A DNA stretch of 37,973 bases from Desulfobacterales bacterium (GCA_030610995.1 JAUWQO010000015.1:1-37973), one strand, 5' to 3'; counted from the first letter of the stretch, positions 19,591 to 29,199 are shown. Program-made: numbers and translations. Notes: a model not told the origin generated them from the letters alone.

Positions 19591-21561
19591 TTAAATTACT
19601 CTTTCATTTCCGCCATCTATCGGGACCTGTGCCCCTGTAGTCTTGGCAAAAGCCGGGCCTGCCATGCAGCAAACAAGGGCGGCAACGTTTTTGGAAGTCA
19701 CTTCGGTTTTTAACAGATTTTTGGTTTTATATTCCTCAACAGTAAGCCCGTAATGTTCAGCTCGCTCATTTAAGACTTTTTGAGTCCATATGCCGGTATC
19801 AAACACTGCATCAGGATGAATGATATTAACTCTAATCCCATCTGCAGCCAGTTCCAGCGCAGCCACACGGGCGAGCTGGGTTAAACCTGCTTTGGCAACA
19901 GAATAGGCGGAAGCGCCGGGACCGGGAGCAGGGACGTTTTTTGAAGCAATGAATATCACGGCCGGATCAACACCCTGTTTGAGATAAGGGATGCATATTT
20001 TCAGCAAGCGCTGGTGACTCGATAAATTGATCTCCATACTTCGATTCCAGATTTCAGCGTCCATCTCTTCAATGCTTTGGCTCTTGGTAAAGATTCCAGC
20101 ATTATTTATCAATATATCGAGGCCGCCAAAACGACGAACAGTAAATTCTACTGCTTCTTTTATAGCTCTATCATCAGAGATATCGCCAGCCAATCCTACC
20201 AGATCCGGTTGATCGAACATCCGGGTGATTGCAGGGTTTAGATCCAGGCCAACAACTGCGGCGCCATGTTCATGCAGAGCTTCAGCACAGGCAAGCCCTA
20301 TGCCGCTGGCAGCGCCGGTAACAAGAGCTATCTTGCCCTGAAATATTCGAGTTGTGTCTTCTTTGCGCAATTTGGCTTGTTGCAACTCCCAGTATTCCAT
20401 ATCAAAAACAGCTTTTTCAGGCAGGGCTTTCCAGCCGCCTATGGCCTCACCCCATTGAATTGCCCGGATAGTATGAAAAGCAATATCAAAAACAATATTT
20501 GCTTCCTTTACACTTTGCCCAAAAGCCATTATACCGTGCTGAGGCCAGACTGCCCATCTGGGCGCTGGATCAAGACAAAGCAGATGACCATCGGTATTTC
20601 GCTGAAAATACTCTTTGTATGCCGAGCAAAAGCCGGTTATTGCTTTTTCAACATCCTTTTTTATTATAAGTGGTATTTGCTTTGTACGAATAACATGATC
20701 AGGAGTTAAAGGGCCGCGGGTGGCTATTGAATCTACATTGGTCAGATTGGCGAAGCCGCAGGCTTCAGGCCTGTTATCCAGTCTAACTATCATGGCAGAC
20801 CCTTTTGTTAGCGAAACCTGGTTGCGAATTCCTGCGAGCGTAAACAGATCTTCTCCGGCTTTTGCCTTGGCGACAGAATCAAAGGCCCCATTTGCCTGAA
20901 GATAGTTTTCCGCAAGGGAAACAAGATGAATCATCTGTTCATAACTTGTTTTGGCATCATCTGAAAAAGTAAAGATGCCATGGTTCATCAGAATTATGCC
21001 TTCAACTTCATGCCAGTTGATATTGCGGGTCATTTCATAAACTTTTTTTGCCAGGATAAAACCGGACATTACATAAGGCACAATCAAGACCCTGTCTTTG
21101 TAAATTTCTCGAATCAGCCTTTCACCTTTTTCGTTATTGGTGATCGTTACGACCGCATCCGCATGAGTGTGATCGACATATTTGAAGGGTATAATGGCGT
21201 GCAAGATGGCTTCCACAGAAGGGTTAGGATCTGCAGGATCGGTCATTGCAGTTTTTTGAAGCCGTATCATATCCGTATCAGACAGGCGCTCAAGCTTTGC
21301 CGTCTTTTTCAGCGCTTCCAGCTTGACAGGCACAAATCCTGCGGTCTGAATCGTTTTCAGATCCCAGCCGCTTCCTTTTATATACAGCGCCTCTTCAATG
21401 TCCCCGAAGAAATTTTCTATTTTAGCTTTTACGGATGTGTTGCCTCCGCCATGTAAAACCAGACCGGATTCCCTGCCCAATAACCGGGAGGTGTAAGCCC
21501 TGAGTTCTAATGGATTATCGGAAAAGCTTTTTGCCTCATTATCGTTCCATAAACTTTTCAT
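19591..21561 (-). CDS. bifunctional class II aldolase / short-chain dehydrogenase
   Basis: Aldolase half (VLHGGGNTSVK, DHTHADAVV, MNHGIFTF) plus SDR half (VTGAASGIGLACAEAL, NNAGIF, YSVAKAGL). Confidence 0.92.
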   Translation of the reverse strand: MKSLWNDNEAKSFSDNPLELRAYTSRLLGRESGLVLHGGGNTSVKAKIENFFGDIEEALYIKGSGWDLKTIQTAGFVPVKLEALKKTAKLERLSDTDMIRLQKTAMTDPADPNPSVEAILHAIIPFKYVDHTHADAVVTITNNEKGERLIREIYKDRVLIVPYVMSGFILAKKVYEMTRNINWHEVEGIILMNHGIFTFSDDAKTSYEQMIHLVSLAENYLQANGAFDSVAKAKAGEDLFTLAGIRNQVSLTKGSAMIVRLDNRPEACGFANLTNVDSIATRGPLTPDHVIRTKQIPLIIKKDVEKAITGFCSAYKEYFQRNTDGHLLCLDPAPRWAVWPQHGIMAFGQSVKEANIVFDIAFHTIRAIQWGEAIGGWKALPEKAVFDMEYWELQQAKLRKEDTTRIFQGKIALVTGAASGIGLACAEALHEHGAAVVGLDLNPAITRMFDQPDLVGLAGDISDDRAIKEAVEFTVRRFGGLDILINNAGIFTKSQSIEEMDAEIWNRSMEINLSSHQRLLKICIPYLKQGVDPAVIFIASKNVPAPGPGASAYSVAKAGLTQLARVAALELAADGIRVNIIHPDAVFDTGIWTQKVLNERAEHYGLTVEEYKTKNLLKTEVTSKNVAALVCCMAGPAFAKTTGAQVPIDGGNERVI

Positions 21562-21672
21562 AACAGTCTAAATCTTAATAAAATCCTCAAGATTGCCACG
21601 TCGCCCTGCTCCTCGCAATGACTCAAAAGTTAATTTTTCAAAGGTTTCAAAAGGTCACGAATTTAACTATAG

Positions 21673-21793
21673 ATGGCTAAGTAAAAAGGTTCATATACAA
21701 GGCGTAGGAGTTTTTCAGGACCGAAGGCATACATTATAGTATGTCGAGGGTCTGAAAAAATACTACAACGCAGTAGATGGGACTTTTTACGAC
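21673..21793. repeat. large imperfect stem-loop repeat
   Basis: AGGCGTAGGAGTTTTTCAG...GCATACATTATAGTATG...CTGAAAAAATACTACAACGC is self-complementary. Confidence 0.55.
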
Positions 21794-21797
21794 GCCA

Positions 21798-23363
21798 TCA
21801 AAATTCGCGCCTGTTTCTGTCCAGACTCCTGTATTGAATCGCCTCGGAAATATGATCGATCTGAATATCTTTTTCTTCGGCCAAATCGGCGATGGTGCGG
21901 GCGATTTTCAGAATTCTGTTGTAGGCGCGGGCCGACAGACCGAATTTGTCTATGGCCGCCTCAAGAAGATTGCAGGACACATCGTCGATTTTGCAATGTT
22001 TTTTAATATGGCGACTGTTCATCTGGGAGTTGCAAAATATTTTTGTTCTATTGAATCGTTTGGATTGAATTAAGCGGGATGCAAGTACCCGTTTCATAAT
22101 ATCTTTTGACGATTCGGCCCATGATTCTCCTGAAAGGTCTTTATATGGAACCGCCGGCACTTCAACATGAATATCTATTCTGTCCATCAAGGGGCCTGAA
22201 ATCTTTGATCTGTACTTATGAATCTGCTGATACGTGCACCGGCACTCGTGCTTGGGATCGGAAAAGTAGCCGCACGGACACGGGTTCATAGCGGCAACCA
22301 GCATAAAACCGGCAGGGTAGGTTATGCTTGATGAAGCTCGGGAAATAGTTACATTTAAATCTTCCACTGGCTGGCGCAGCACTTCTAATACATGTTTTTT
22401 AAATTCCGGGAGTTCATCGAGAAAGAGAACTCCATTATGAGCCATGCTCACCTCTCCCGGTCTGGGGATATGGCCGCCTCCGATTAAACCTGCATCCGAT
22501 ATCGTGTGGTGAGGAGATCTGAAAGGCCTTTTTGTAACAAGGGCCTGGCCGCTTGAAAGCATTCCAACTACGGAATAAATTTTAGTGGTTTCAATTGATT
22601 CGTCAAATGTAAGGGGCGGGAGTATGGTTGGCAAACGTTTTGCCAGCATGGTCTTCCCCGAACCTGGAGGGCCGACCATAATTAAGTTGTGGCCTCCGGC
22701 AGATGCTACTTCCAGAGCCCGCTTTACATGCTCCTGGCCCATGACTTCGGAAAAATCCACTTCAAACTTGCTATCCTGGCCAAGTATAGCAGAAATATCG
22801 GTTTTTTCAGGCTTGATTTGAGTAAATCCGCAAAAGAAATTAACTATCTGGGACAAAGTTTTGACAGGAAGAACCGATATCTCATCTACCACCGATGCTT
22901 CATGTCTATTATCGTATGGCACGATAATTCCCAAATAGCCGGCAGCTTTTGCGGCAATGGCCATGGGAAGAGAGCCATTTACAGGTTTTATGCGGCCGTC
23001 CAACGAAAGCTCACCCAAAACAAGGTACCTGGAGGCTATTCCCATAGGGATTATGCCGGATGCGGCCAATATTCCCAACGCTATAGGCAAATCAAAACCT
23101 GTGCCTTCCTTTTTGATGTCTGCGGGGGCTAAATTTACAGTTATCCTGTCGGCAGGAAAGCTGTAGCCGGAATTATTAATGGCTGACTTAACCCTCTCCT
23201 TGCTTTCCTTTACAGCCGTTTCAGGGAGTCCGACAGTAGTAAATGTGGGAAGGCCTTGGGCTATATCCACTTCCACTTCCACCAGATAAGCATCTATACC
23301 GATAACAGCGCTGCTTAAGATTTTTGCTATCAATTGTTCTCCTCCCTGTAAGTAATCCCGCAC
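21798..23363 (-). CDS. comM: YifB/ComM-family Mg chelatase-like AAA ATPase
   Basis: 521 aa; [49 protein letters not shown]. Confidence 0.95.
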   Translation of the reverse strand: MRDYLQGGEQLIAKILSSAVIGIDAYLVEVEVDIAQGLPTFTTVGLPETAVKESKERVKSAINNSGYSFPADRITVNLAPADIKKEGTGFDLPIALGILAASGIIPMGIASRYLVLGELSLDGRIKPVNGSLPMAIAAKAAGYLGIIVPYDNRHEASVVDEISVLPVKTLSQIVNFFCGFTQIKPEKTDISAILGQDSKFEVDFSEVMGQEHVKRALEVASAGGHNLIMVGPPGSGKTMLAKRLPTILPPLTFDESIETTKIYSVVGMLSSGQALVTKRPFRSPHHTISDAGLIGGGHIPRPGEVSMAHNGVLFLDELPEFKKHVLEVLRQPVEDLNVTISRASSSITYPAGFMLVAAMNPCPCGYFSDPKHECRCTYQQIHKYRSKISGPLMDRIDIHVEVPAVPYKDLSGESWAESSKDIMKRVLASRLIQSKRFNRTKIFCNSQMNSRHIKKHCKIDDVSCNLLEAAIDKFGLSARAYNRILKIARTIADLAEEKDIQIDHISEAIQYRSLDRNRREF

Positions 23364-23380
23364 TAATTCAAAAACTTAGG

Positions 23381-23577
23381 GTCTGCCATGAAACAAGTGT
23401 TGCAGTAAGGCGCTCAGATTTAGGTTAGATTTGGTTGATCTGATTGAGCGAAGCCGCAGGACACGAAGTGAAGCTACAGCGCTATAGCGAGCTGTTTTGA
23501 GGATTTTGCGAATGAGGATCGGTCAAAGATGGCCTGAAGCTGAGATGCATGAATGTAATAGTTGTTTCATGGCAGAC
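23381..23577. repeat. ~197-bp MITE-like element with 16-bp perfect terminal inverted repeat
   Basis: GTCTGCCATGAAACAA (23381-23396) and TTGTTTCATGGCAGAC (23562-23577). Confidence 0.7.
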
Positions 23578-23635
23578 TCTTAGCATGGATTGCCATCCCA
23601 AGGCAAGTGCATTATTGTTTTACGTTTTCTCTTTT

Positions 23636-23680
23636 CCAACAAAAAAGGGGTTACGGTTAATAAAAACCGTAACCCCTTAT
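23636..23680 (-). terminator. Rho-independent terminator, probably the ancestral tRNA-Val terminator
   Basis: Stem AAGGGGTTACGGTT / AACCGTAACCCCTT with a T tract on the minus strand. Confidence 0.75.
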
Positions 23681-23692
23681 ATTTCTTACAGG

Positions 23693-23737
23693 TGGTAGGC
23701 GATACTGGATTTGAACCAGTGACTTCTACCGTGTGAA
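23693..23737. repeat. distal att site: 45-bp duplicate of the tRNA-Val 3' part
   Basis: tggtaggcgatactggatttgaaccagtgacttctaccgtgtgaa identical to 33872-33916. Confidence 0.93.
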
Positions 23738-23855
23738 TGTGGTTGATATCATTACAAATATTTACTATTGTATAATAACGTATAAGAATATATAAGAAAC
23801 TCGATTTGACCTTATACCTTGTTTTATCGTTTTTTACCATGTTTTTTTAGGTTAT

Positions 23856-23877
23856 GGTCACAATTTGGTCACAATTT
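23856..23877. promoter_or_regulatory. candidate integrase arm-type sites, GGTCACAATTT x2
   Basis: Tandem 11-bp repeats; matching pair at the opposite end (33724-33745). Confidence 0.55.
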
Positions 23878-23887
23878 TATACCAGTT

Positions 23888-23956
23888 TTTGGGGGATAGA
23901 TTCCGGCTGATCACTGGAATTGACAAGGCGGTTTTCCTGGACTGCTATCCCCCAAA
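23888..23956. repeat. 12-bp perfect inverted repeat TTTGGGGGATAG / CTATCCCCCAAA
   Basis: Arms 23888-23899 and 23945-23956, upstream of the first element gene. Confidence 0.7.
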
Positions 23957-23989
23957 TAAATTACAGGGTCGTTTCAGGAGGCGGACAAA

Positions 23990-24598
23990 ATGGACTTGGA
24001 AAAAATATGCAAGTCACTCGATGAGATTTCCCCCGAACTTTTGATAAATAAACTTGAATCCTTCCTTTTATCAGAAGCAACAAAACTCGTCACAACCTTT
24101 GCGCAATCTTCCGCAGAAGAAAAACAAAAACTTTTTTTAAATTCAGAAGTCAAAATAACCATTGGTGAATTGAGTCAGATAATTGGTTTTTTAAAGAAGG
24201 GACTGGAGGCCGAAAAGATCAATAAAGAATTGTTAAACATTATAAATGATGCTCACAAGGCGTATCAATCAGCGGAGCGTCAGGATAAAGGTTTACGTGA
24301 GGTCGGGAGAATCTTAGGTTTGACTACCGGCAAACGTCAACATACTTATGATAAAGGAAACATGTTGTGGGAATATATGGAGCTAACTTTAGGCACGTTT
24401 GATGTAAATACTTTTAAGCCCAAACATCCCATGGAAAAACGAGAAGCAATAACTTTATTAACTAAGAAACATGGAATCCAAAGTGAAAACGGATGCATAA
24501 AATTACTAGAACGACAAATAAAAAAATATAAGGATAGACTTGAATACCAAGGACAAGCTCACGGCTGGAAAGGCTTATTGCCAGGGCGGAAGGATTAA
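23990..24598 (+). CDS. hypothetical protein, first gene of the element
   Basis: 202 aa ORF, AGGAGG upstream, followed by a strong terminator. Confidence 0.75.
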   Translation: MDLEKICKSLDEISPELLINKLESFLLSEATKLVTTFAQSSAEEKQKLFLNSEVKITIGELSQIIGFLKKGLEAEKINKELLNIINDAHKAYQSAERQDKGLREVGRILGLTTGKRQHTYDKGNMLWEYMELTLGTFDVNTFKPKHPMEKREAITLLTKKHGIQSENGCIKLLERQIKKYKDRLEYQGQAHGWKGLLPGRKD

Positions 24599-24656
24599 GG
24601 ACAGATTATACGCATCATAAGTCCTTAGACTTGTAGTATTTTAATAATTATTGTTT

Positions 24657-24689
24657 GGCCATGCTCTTATGAGTATGGCCTTTTTTTTT
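24657..24689 (+). terminator. Rho-independent terminator
   Basis: GGCCATGCTC-TTAT-GAGTATGGCC followed by TTTTTTTTT. Confidence 0.88.
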
Positions 24690-24740
24690 GGTTTTACACA
24701 AAGGTATTTTTAACTTTTTTTTAATAGGGAGACTTTTATC

Positions 24741-24920
24741 ATGATGAACGAACTTTTAACACCCAGAGAGATGGCTGAAATTTTGAGAACTCCTTTGAGC
24801 TGGATCTATGGTCAAACGAGGCTCAAAGGAGAAAATACGATACCAACAGTTCGCGTTGGTAAGTACATACGATTTAAAAAAAACGAGGTGCTTTCATGGT
24901 TAGAGCAGCAAGCGAATTGA
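24741..24920 (+). CDS. AlpA/excisionase-like HTH DNA-binding protein
   Basis: Read directly: MMNELLTPREMAEILRTPLSWIYGQTRLKGENTIPTVRVGKYIRFKKNEVLSWLEQQAN*; absent from the ORF track because of size. Confidence 0.85.
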   Translation: MMNELLTPREMAEILRTPLSWIYGQTRLKGENTIPTVRVGKYIRFKKNEVLSWLEQQAN

Positions 24921-24951
24921 CTTTCAAAAAACAAAACCCCTGGGCACGGCA

Positions 24952-25245
24952 ATGACCAGGGGTAAAAAAAGGATTATTAGGAATGAAAATTATCATGCTT
25001 TCCCGCTGGGGTCAAGTGAAATTTACGGATATCTGAAAACGTTTAACACAAATCAGTCTATCCCACGATGTTCTGAGTTTGATTTGCGGCGCCGGACGAT
25101 CGTATCTCATATCAAACTTCTTCACCGAAGGTATGCTGTTCAGTCTTGTGCTTTCGCCGTGGCATTGCTTCGAGAAAGGTTGAAAAATTTGGATGTATTG
25201 GTAGGCAGATCGAGGCAGTGTGAGAGAATTTCAAAATCCAAATAG
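24952..25245 (+). CDS. hypothetical ORF, weak
   Basis: 97 aa open frame; start lies inside a hairpin; may not be coding. Confidence 0.3.
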   Translation: MTRGKKRIIRNENYHAFPLGSSEIYGYLKTFNTNQSIPRCSEFDLRRRTIVSHIKLLHRRYAVQSCAFAVALLRERLKNLDVLVGRSRQCERISKSK

Positions 25246-25519
25246 CAGCGATGATATTCTTGTCTGCGATTCATTTGGAATACGCCTCAATTCGCGGGAT
25301 GTGCAGCTTATCAGAGGAGAGCCGGCGGTGACTTTCAATCCAAACCGGAGATTTAAGAAAAAATATGACAAGCTCTTCCGGCAGAGCCCTGAAGCGGCGA
25401 ACCTCTTTCTTCTATTGGCTAAACTTGCCGACAAAAAAGGTGAGGTAAAGACAAGTGAAGAGGAGCTTGCTGCGCTGATGGAGGCCCGTTTTAACGACTA
25501 TCGGGAGCATCAGCTATGA
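25220..25519 (+). CDS. hypothetical protein of replication module
   Basis: 99 aa; overlaps the start of the next gene by 4 nt (operon-like). Confidence 0.65.
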   Translation: MREFQNPNSSDDILVCDSFGIRLNSRDVQLIRGEPAVTFNPNRRFKKKYDKLFRQSPEAANLFLLLAKLADKKGEVKTSEEELAALMEARFNDYREHQL

Positions 25520-26280
25520 ACCGCGGAAAAATACAAGGTGGCTTTATCCTGCTTTCCAGAAAATTATTGCGCAGCGGAATCCTGACAAAACCACCGCTTT
25601 TTATCAAGGCTTGGACATGGATGCTGTTGCAGGCAAGCTTCAAAGATCACGGCGACCTTAAACGTGGTCAATTTTTTACATCATACCAGCGTATGAGTAA
25701 GGCGCTCGCACACAAGGTCGGCTATCGAACCGTAAGGCCAACAAAAAGGGAACTTGAAGGAGTTACGAAGTACCTTACGAAGGTCGGCGCGATGGTGCTA
25801 ATGAAGGTGCTACACGGAATGGTTATAACTATCTTAAATTATAGTTATTATCAAAACTCTAAAAACTACGAAGGTGCCAATGAAGGTGCCAATGAAGGTG
25901 CTAATGATGTGCTAATACCAAGAAAGAAGGGAGGAAAGAAAGAAGAACCCCCTGCTTTTTTTTCTTTAAAAGAAAGATACAACCAGGAATTAATTGACCA
26001 TGTATTTCGAGCTATTGCTTCCTGTAGAAAATCAAACAAAGTTGCAGATTCGGTTTTGCTCGCTCAACTACAGAAATGGGAGCGGTTTCCAGTACAGCAG
26101 GTTGAGACCGGTATCAGGACGTATCTTGAAAAGGATTATGCTGCCCAGGGCAAAGCTGAGTCGTATTTGATGGGCATAATTCGTAACCAAAAGAAAAACC
26201 AACCAAAGCTTGAAGCGTCCAACCAGTCGCTCCCCAAAGAAATAACACCGGAAAACGTGGAGGCTCTATATGAAAATTGA
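25516..26280 (+). CDS. phage-type replication initiator / helicase-loader-like protein
   Basis: N-terminal winged-helix-like segment, low-complexity GANE linker, C-terminal DnaD-like region; directly upstream of a DnaB-like gene. Confidence 0.6.
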   Translation: MNRGKIQGGFILLSRKLLRSGILTKPPLFIKAWTWMLLQASFKDHGDLKRGQFFTSYQRMSKALAHKVGYRTVRPTKRELEGVTKYLTKVGAMVLMKVLHGMVITILNYSYYQNSKNYEGANEGANEGANDVLIPRKKGGKKEEPPAFFSLKERYNQELIDHVFRAIASCRKSNKVADSVLLAQLQKWERFPVQQVETGIRTYLEKDYAAQGKAESYLMGIIRNQKKNQPKLEASNQSLPKEITPENVEALYEN

Positions 26281-27610
26281 CCCTCTGTTAAAGATCTTGC
26301 CTCAGGCTCTCGAACTCGAAGAAAGCATTTTAGCATCGTGCTTATTGGGGAATGGTAACGAGGTTATTAATTATCTTCAACCAAAGGATTTCTATAAAAC
26401 CGCCCATCAACAAATCTTTTCAACTGTTTGCGATCTCGTAAAGCAGGGAGTCGAGGTTGACCTTCCCCTTACTGCCGATGCCCTGAAAAAGGCAGGGAAG
26501 TTGGAAGGTGTGGGCGGGGCGTCATATCTTGCGAGCCTGGTTGACAATGTGCCTATAGCCTCAAATATCAAATTTTATGCTCAGAAAATAAAAGACAAGG
26601 CTCTTTTACGGGCAATAATTAAGCAATCACACGACACTATGCAGTTGTGTTTTGACGAATCAGCAGAACCGGAAAAGTTGTTAGATTTAGCGCGGGAAAA
26701 TTTACAGAACATCGAAAAAGGGGAAATTGGGCTTGATTCAATTGTTTCATTTTCAGAGCTGGCAGAGGAAGCAACGGAACGTTATGAGGAACTCGCGAGT
26801 CGTAAAGGAAGCATCTCCGGCATTTCTTCAGGCTTTTACCTGCTCGATCATATAACTTGTGGATTCCAAAAGACCGACCTTATTGTTTTGGCAGCGCGGC
26901 CAAGTCAGGGTAAGACAGCCCTTGCGCTGAATATAGCGGCCAATGTCGGAAGGAAAGGCTTTCCAGTTGCCTTCTTTAGCCTCGAAATGTCACGCTCACA
27001 GCTTTTTGACCGCCAAATTGCCAGCGAAAGCGGCGTTAATTCTCAAAAATTCAGGTCCGGCAAATTTGAATCGGATGACTGGCGGGAGATAAACAGGGCT
27101 CAAATAAAATTGTATGAACTGCCGGTTTTTATCGACGACAGTCCAGCGCTTCACTATTCAGAAATTCGACGGCGGGCCTGGAAGTTAAGAAAGACAAAAG
27201 GTGTTGAGTTGATAATCATTGATTACTTACAGCTAATCCGCGGTGACAATTCACAAACACGAGACAGAGAGATCGCATCCATCACCGCAGGGCTAAAAGC
27301 GGCGGCAAAGGAGTTTAATCTTCCGATCATCTTGTTATCGCAACTAAACAGGGCGCTCGAGCAGCGGCAAAATCCTTACAAGCGGCCCCGGCTCTCTGAT
27401 TTACGAGATTCCGGCTGCATTGAGCAGGACGCGGACTTAGTGGCCTTTCTTTACCGCCCGGTTGTTTATGAGGACAAGGAGGAATTTGAAGGACATGCCG
27501 AAATTAATATTGCCAAACAACGTAACGGACCTGTCGGAAATATAAAGCTGCTTTGGCATGAAAAAATAGCGACGTTCGAAAATTTGAGCTTCGAGAAAGG
27601 CGCAACATGA
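26270..27610 (+). CDS. DnaB-like replicative DNA helicase
   Basis: AARPSQGKTALALNIA Walker A, LIIIDYLQLI Walker B, DLRDSGCIEQDADLVAFLYRP. Confidence 0.95.
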   Translation: MKIDPLLKILPQALELEESILASCLLGNGNEVINYLQPKDFYKTAHQQIFSTVCDLVKQGVEVDLPLTADALKKAGKLEGVGGASYLASLVDNVPIASNIKFYAQKIKDKALLRAIIKQSHDTMQLCFDESAEPEKLLDLARENLQNIEKGEIGLDSIVSFSELAEEATERYEELASRKGSISGISSGFYLLDHITCGFQKTDLIVLAARPSQGKTALALNIAANVGRKGFPVAFFSLEMSRSQLFDRQIASESGVNSQKFRSGKFESDDWREINRAQIKLYELPVFIDDSPALHYSEIRRRAWKLRKTKGVELIIIDYLQLIRGDNSQTRDREIASITAGLKAAAKEFNLPIILLSQLNRALEQRQNPYKRPRLSDLRDSGCIEQDADLVAFLYRPVVYEDKEEFEGHAEINIAKQRNGPVGNIKLLWHEKIATFENLSFEKGAT

Positions 27611-28989
27611 ACATCATTATTGGCAACAAATTAAGTATACAAGGGGCGCCTGTATTATTTCAAAAAGCCTTAAAGCAACGGCTGACCCTTAAAAATCCTA
27701 AGTGGCTTGAAAACAAGTACATGAAACGTTGGCAGCGGGATACAAAAAGAGAACTTAGGTTTTATGAACGAACAGACAACGGTCTTATCGTTCCCAGGGG
27801 ATTTTCGAGACAGCTTATAGGCATGGCACGCAAGCTTGATGTCCCGTACCGGATTGACGACCAAAGGCGCACCCTTGCCGAAGTGGACTTCAAATTCAAA
27901 GGCCGCCTACGACCCTTCCAGGAAAAGGCAGTCGATGACGTCCTTAAAAGGGATTTTGGGGTTTTATCATCGGCCACCGGCAGCGGTAAAACCGTTATGG
28001 CATTATACATAATATCAGAGCGCAAGAAACCTGCCTTGATTGTGGTTCATACGAAAGAACTTCTTAATCAGTGGATTGACCGGATAGTCTCTTTCTTAAA
28101 CATTCCAAGAAATAAGATCGGCGTTATCGGCAACGGCAAAAAGACCATCGGCAAGCTGATCACGGTTGCTATGGTTCAGACTTTATACAAATGCGCTGAT
28201 GAGGTCTTTTCTTATATCGGCCACCTGATAGTTGACGAATGCCACAGAACCCCTTCCAGAACCTTTACTGAAGCTGTCACTGCCTTTGATAGTAAGTACA
28301 TGCTGGGCTTGAGCGCCACGCCCTGGCGTAGGGATAAGCTTTCAAAGCTGATACATTGGCATATAGGGGATGTTGTCCATGAAGTCGATAAGGCCGATTT
28401 GATTGAGAACGGGGATATTTTGTCGGCTGACATTGTTATCAGGGAAACAAACTTCACAACTGCCATTGACCCTTCAAGAAGATACTGCAAAATGCTTTCA
28501 GATCTTACGCAAGATGTTGAAAGAAACCGGCTGATAGCTCGTGACGTGGCCGTTGAGGCACGAAAGCGCAAGGGTATATGCCTTGTACTGTCGGATAGGA
28601 AAGCACACTGTGGTGCCATACAGAGTTTGTTAAACCAGGAATTTAAAAGAAAGTCGGAGCTTCTTACTGGCGATACGCCTGACAGGGAAAGACAGAACAT
28701 TGTTGACAGGTTAAATTCCGGCAAAGTTAAAGTGTTGGTTGCCACAGGGCAGTTAATCGGCGAGGGCTTCGACTGTAAAGGCTTGTCAACGCTGTTTTTA
28801 GCAACGCCTATTCGTTTTGATGGCCGGGTTCTTCAATACCTTGGCAGAGTATTAAGACCAGCGAAAGGCAAGGCAAGGCCAAAGGTTTACGACTATGTGG
28901 ATATCCATGTAGGGCCGTTGAAAGCAAGCGCACAGGCCCGGCGAAAAGTTTATGGCAACGCTTACCAGTTCCCCCCGCCAACTCCTTGA
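27607..28989 (+). CDS. DEAD/DEAH superfamily 2 helicase (UvsW-like)
   Basis: SSATGSGKTVMALYI, LIVDECHRTPS, GLSATPWRRD, QYLGRVLRP. Confidence 0.9.
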   Translation: MNIIIGNKLSIQGAPVLFQKALKQRLTLKNPKWLENKYMKRWQRDTKRELRFYERTDNGLIVPRGFSRQLIGMARKLDVPYRIDDQRRTLAEVDFKFKGRLRPFQEKAVDDVLKRDFGVLSSATGSGKTVMALYIISERKKPALIVVHTKELLNQWIDRIVSFLNIPRNKIGVIGNGKKTIGKLITVAMVQTLYKCADEVFSYIGHLIVDECHRTPSRTFTEAVTAFDSKYMLGLSATPWRRDKLSKLIHWHIGDVVHEVDKADLIENGDILSADIVIRETNFTTAIDPSRRYCKMLSDLTQDVERNRLIARDVAVEARKRKGICLVLSDRKAHCGAIQSLLNQEFKRKSELLTGDTPDRERQNIVDRLNSGKVKVLVATGQLIGEGFDCKGLSTLFLATPIRFDGRVLQYLGRVLRPAKGKARPKVYDYVDIHVGPLKASAQARRKVYGNAYQFPPPTP

Positions 28990-29005
28990 ACCGGGTTGCT
29001 GCCGG

Positions 29006-29048
29006 GTGTGCAGCGGCGGCGGGGAAAAAGTCATATACCGCTGCACAC
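29006..29048. repeat. 11-bp perfect inverted repeat upstream of the terS-like gene
   Basis: GTGTGCAGCGG (29006-29016) / CCGCTGCACAC (29038-29048). Confidence 0.75.
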
Positions 29049-29199
29049 AAACCCTTGAGCATGTGAGGATTAGAGGGATTGGTTGACATAAAAAGGTACT
29101 GGCTAAGGGTTTGCTAAGGTACGGATACAAAAGGCGCTTTATTCGTGTAGACACAGACCTTGTAAACGGGTTCAAATTCACAAAGGGAGGTGAAAAAAT

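Noticed and set aside
20980-21456. 158-aa plus-strand ORF
   Set aside because: Antisense to the aldolase half of the bifunctional aldolase/dehydrogenase.
23580-23840. 86-aa minus-strand ORF across the left att site
   Set aside because: Reads through the terminator and tRNA fragment; EVTGSNPVSPT is the usual spurious translation of a tRNA 3' end.
25860-25920. CRISPR or minisatellite from GGTGCCAATGAA repeats
   Set aside because: In-frame repeat within a coding sequence with no spacers; better explained as linker repeats or iterons.
28212-28745. 177-aa minus-strand ORF
   Set aside because: Antisense to the helicase with conserved motifs on the plus strand.
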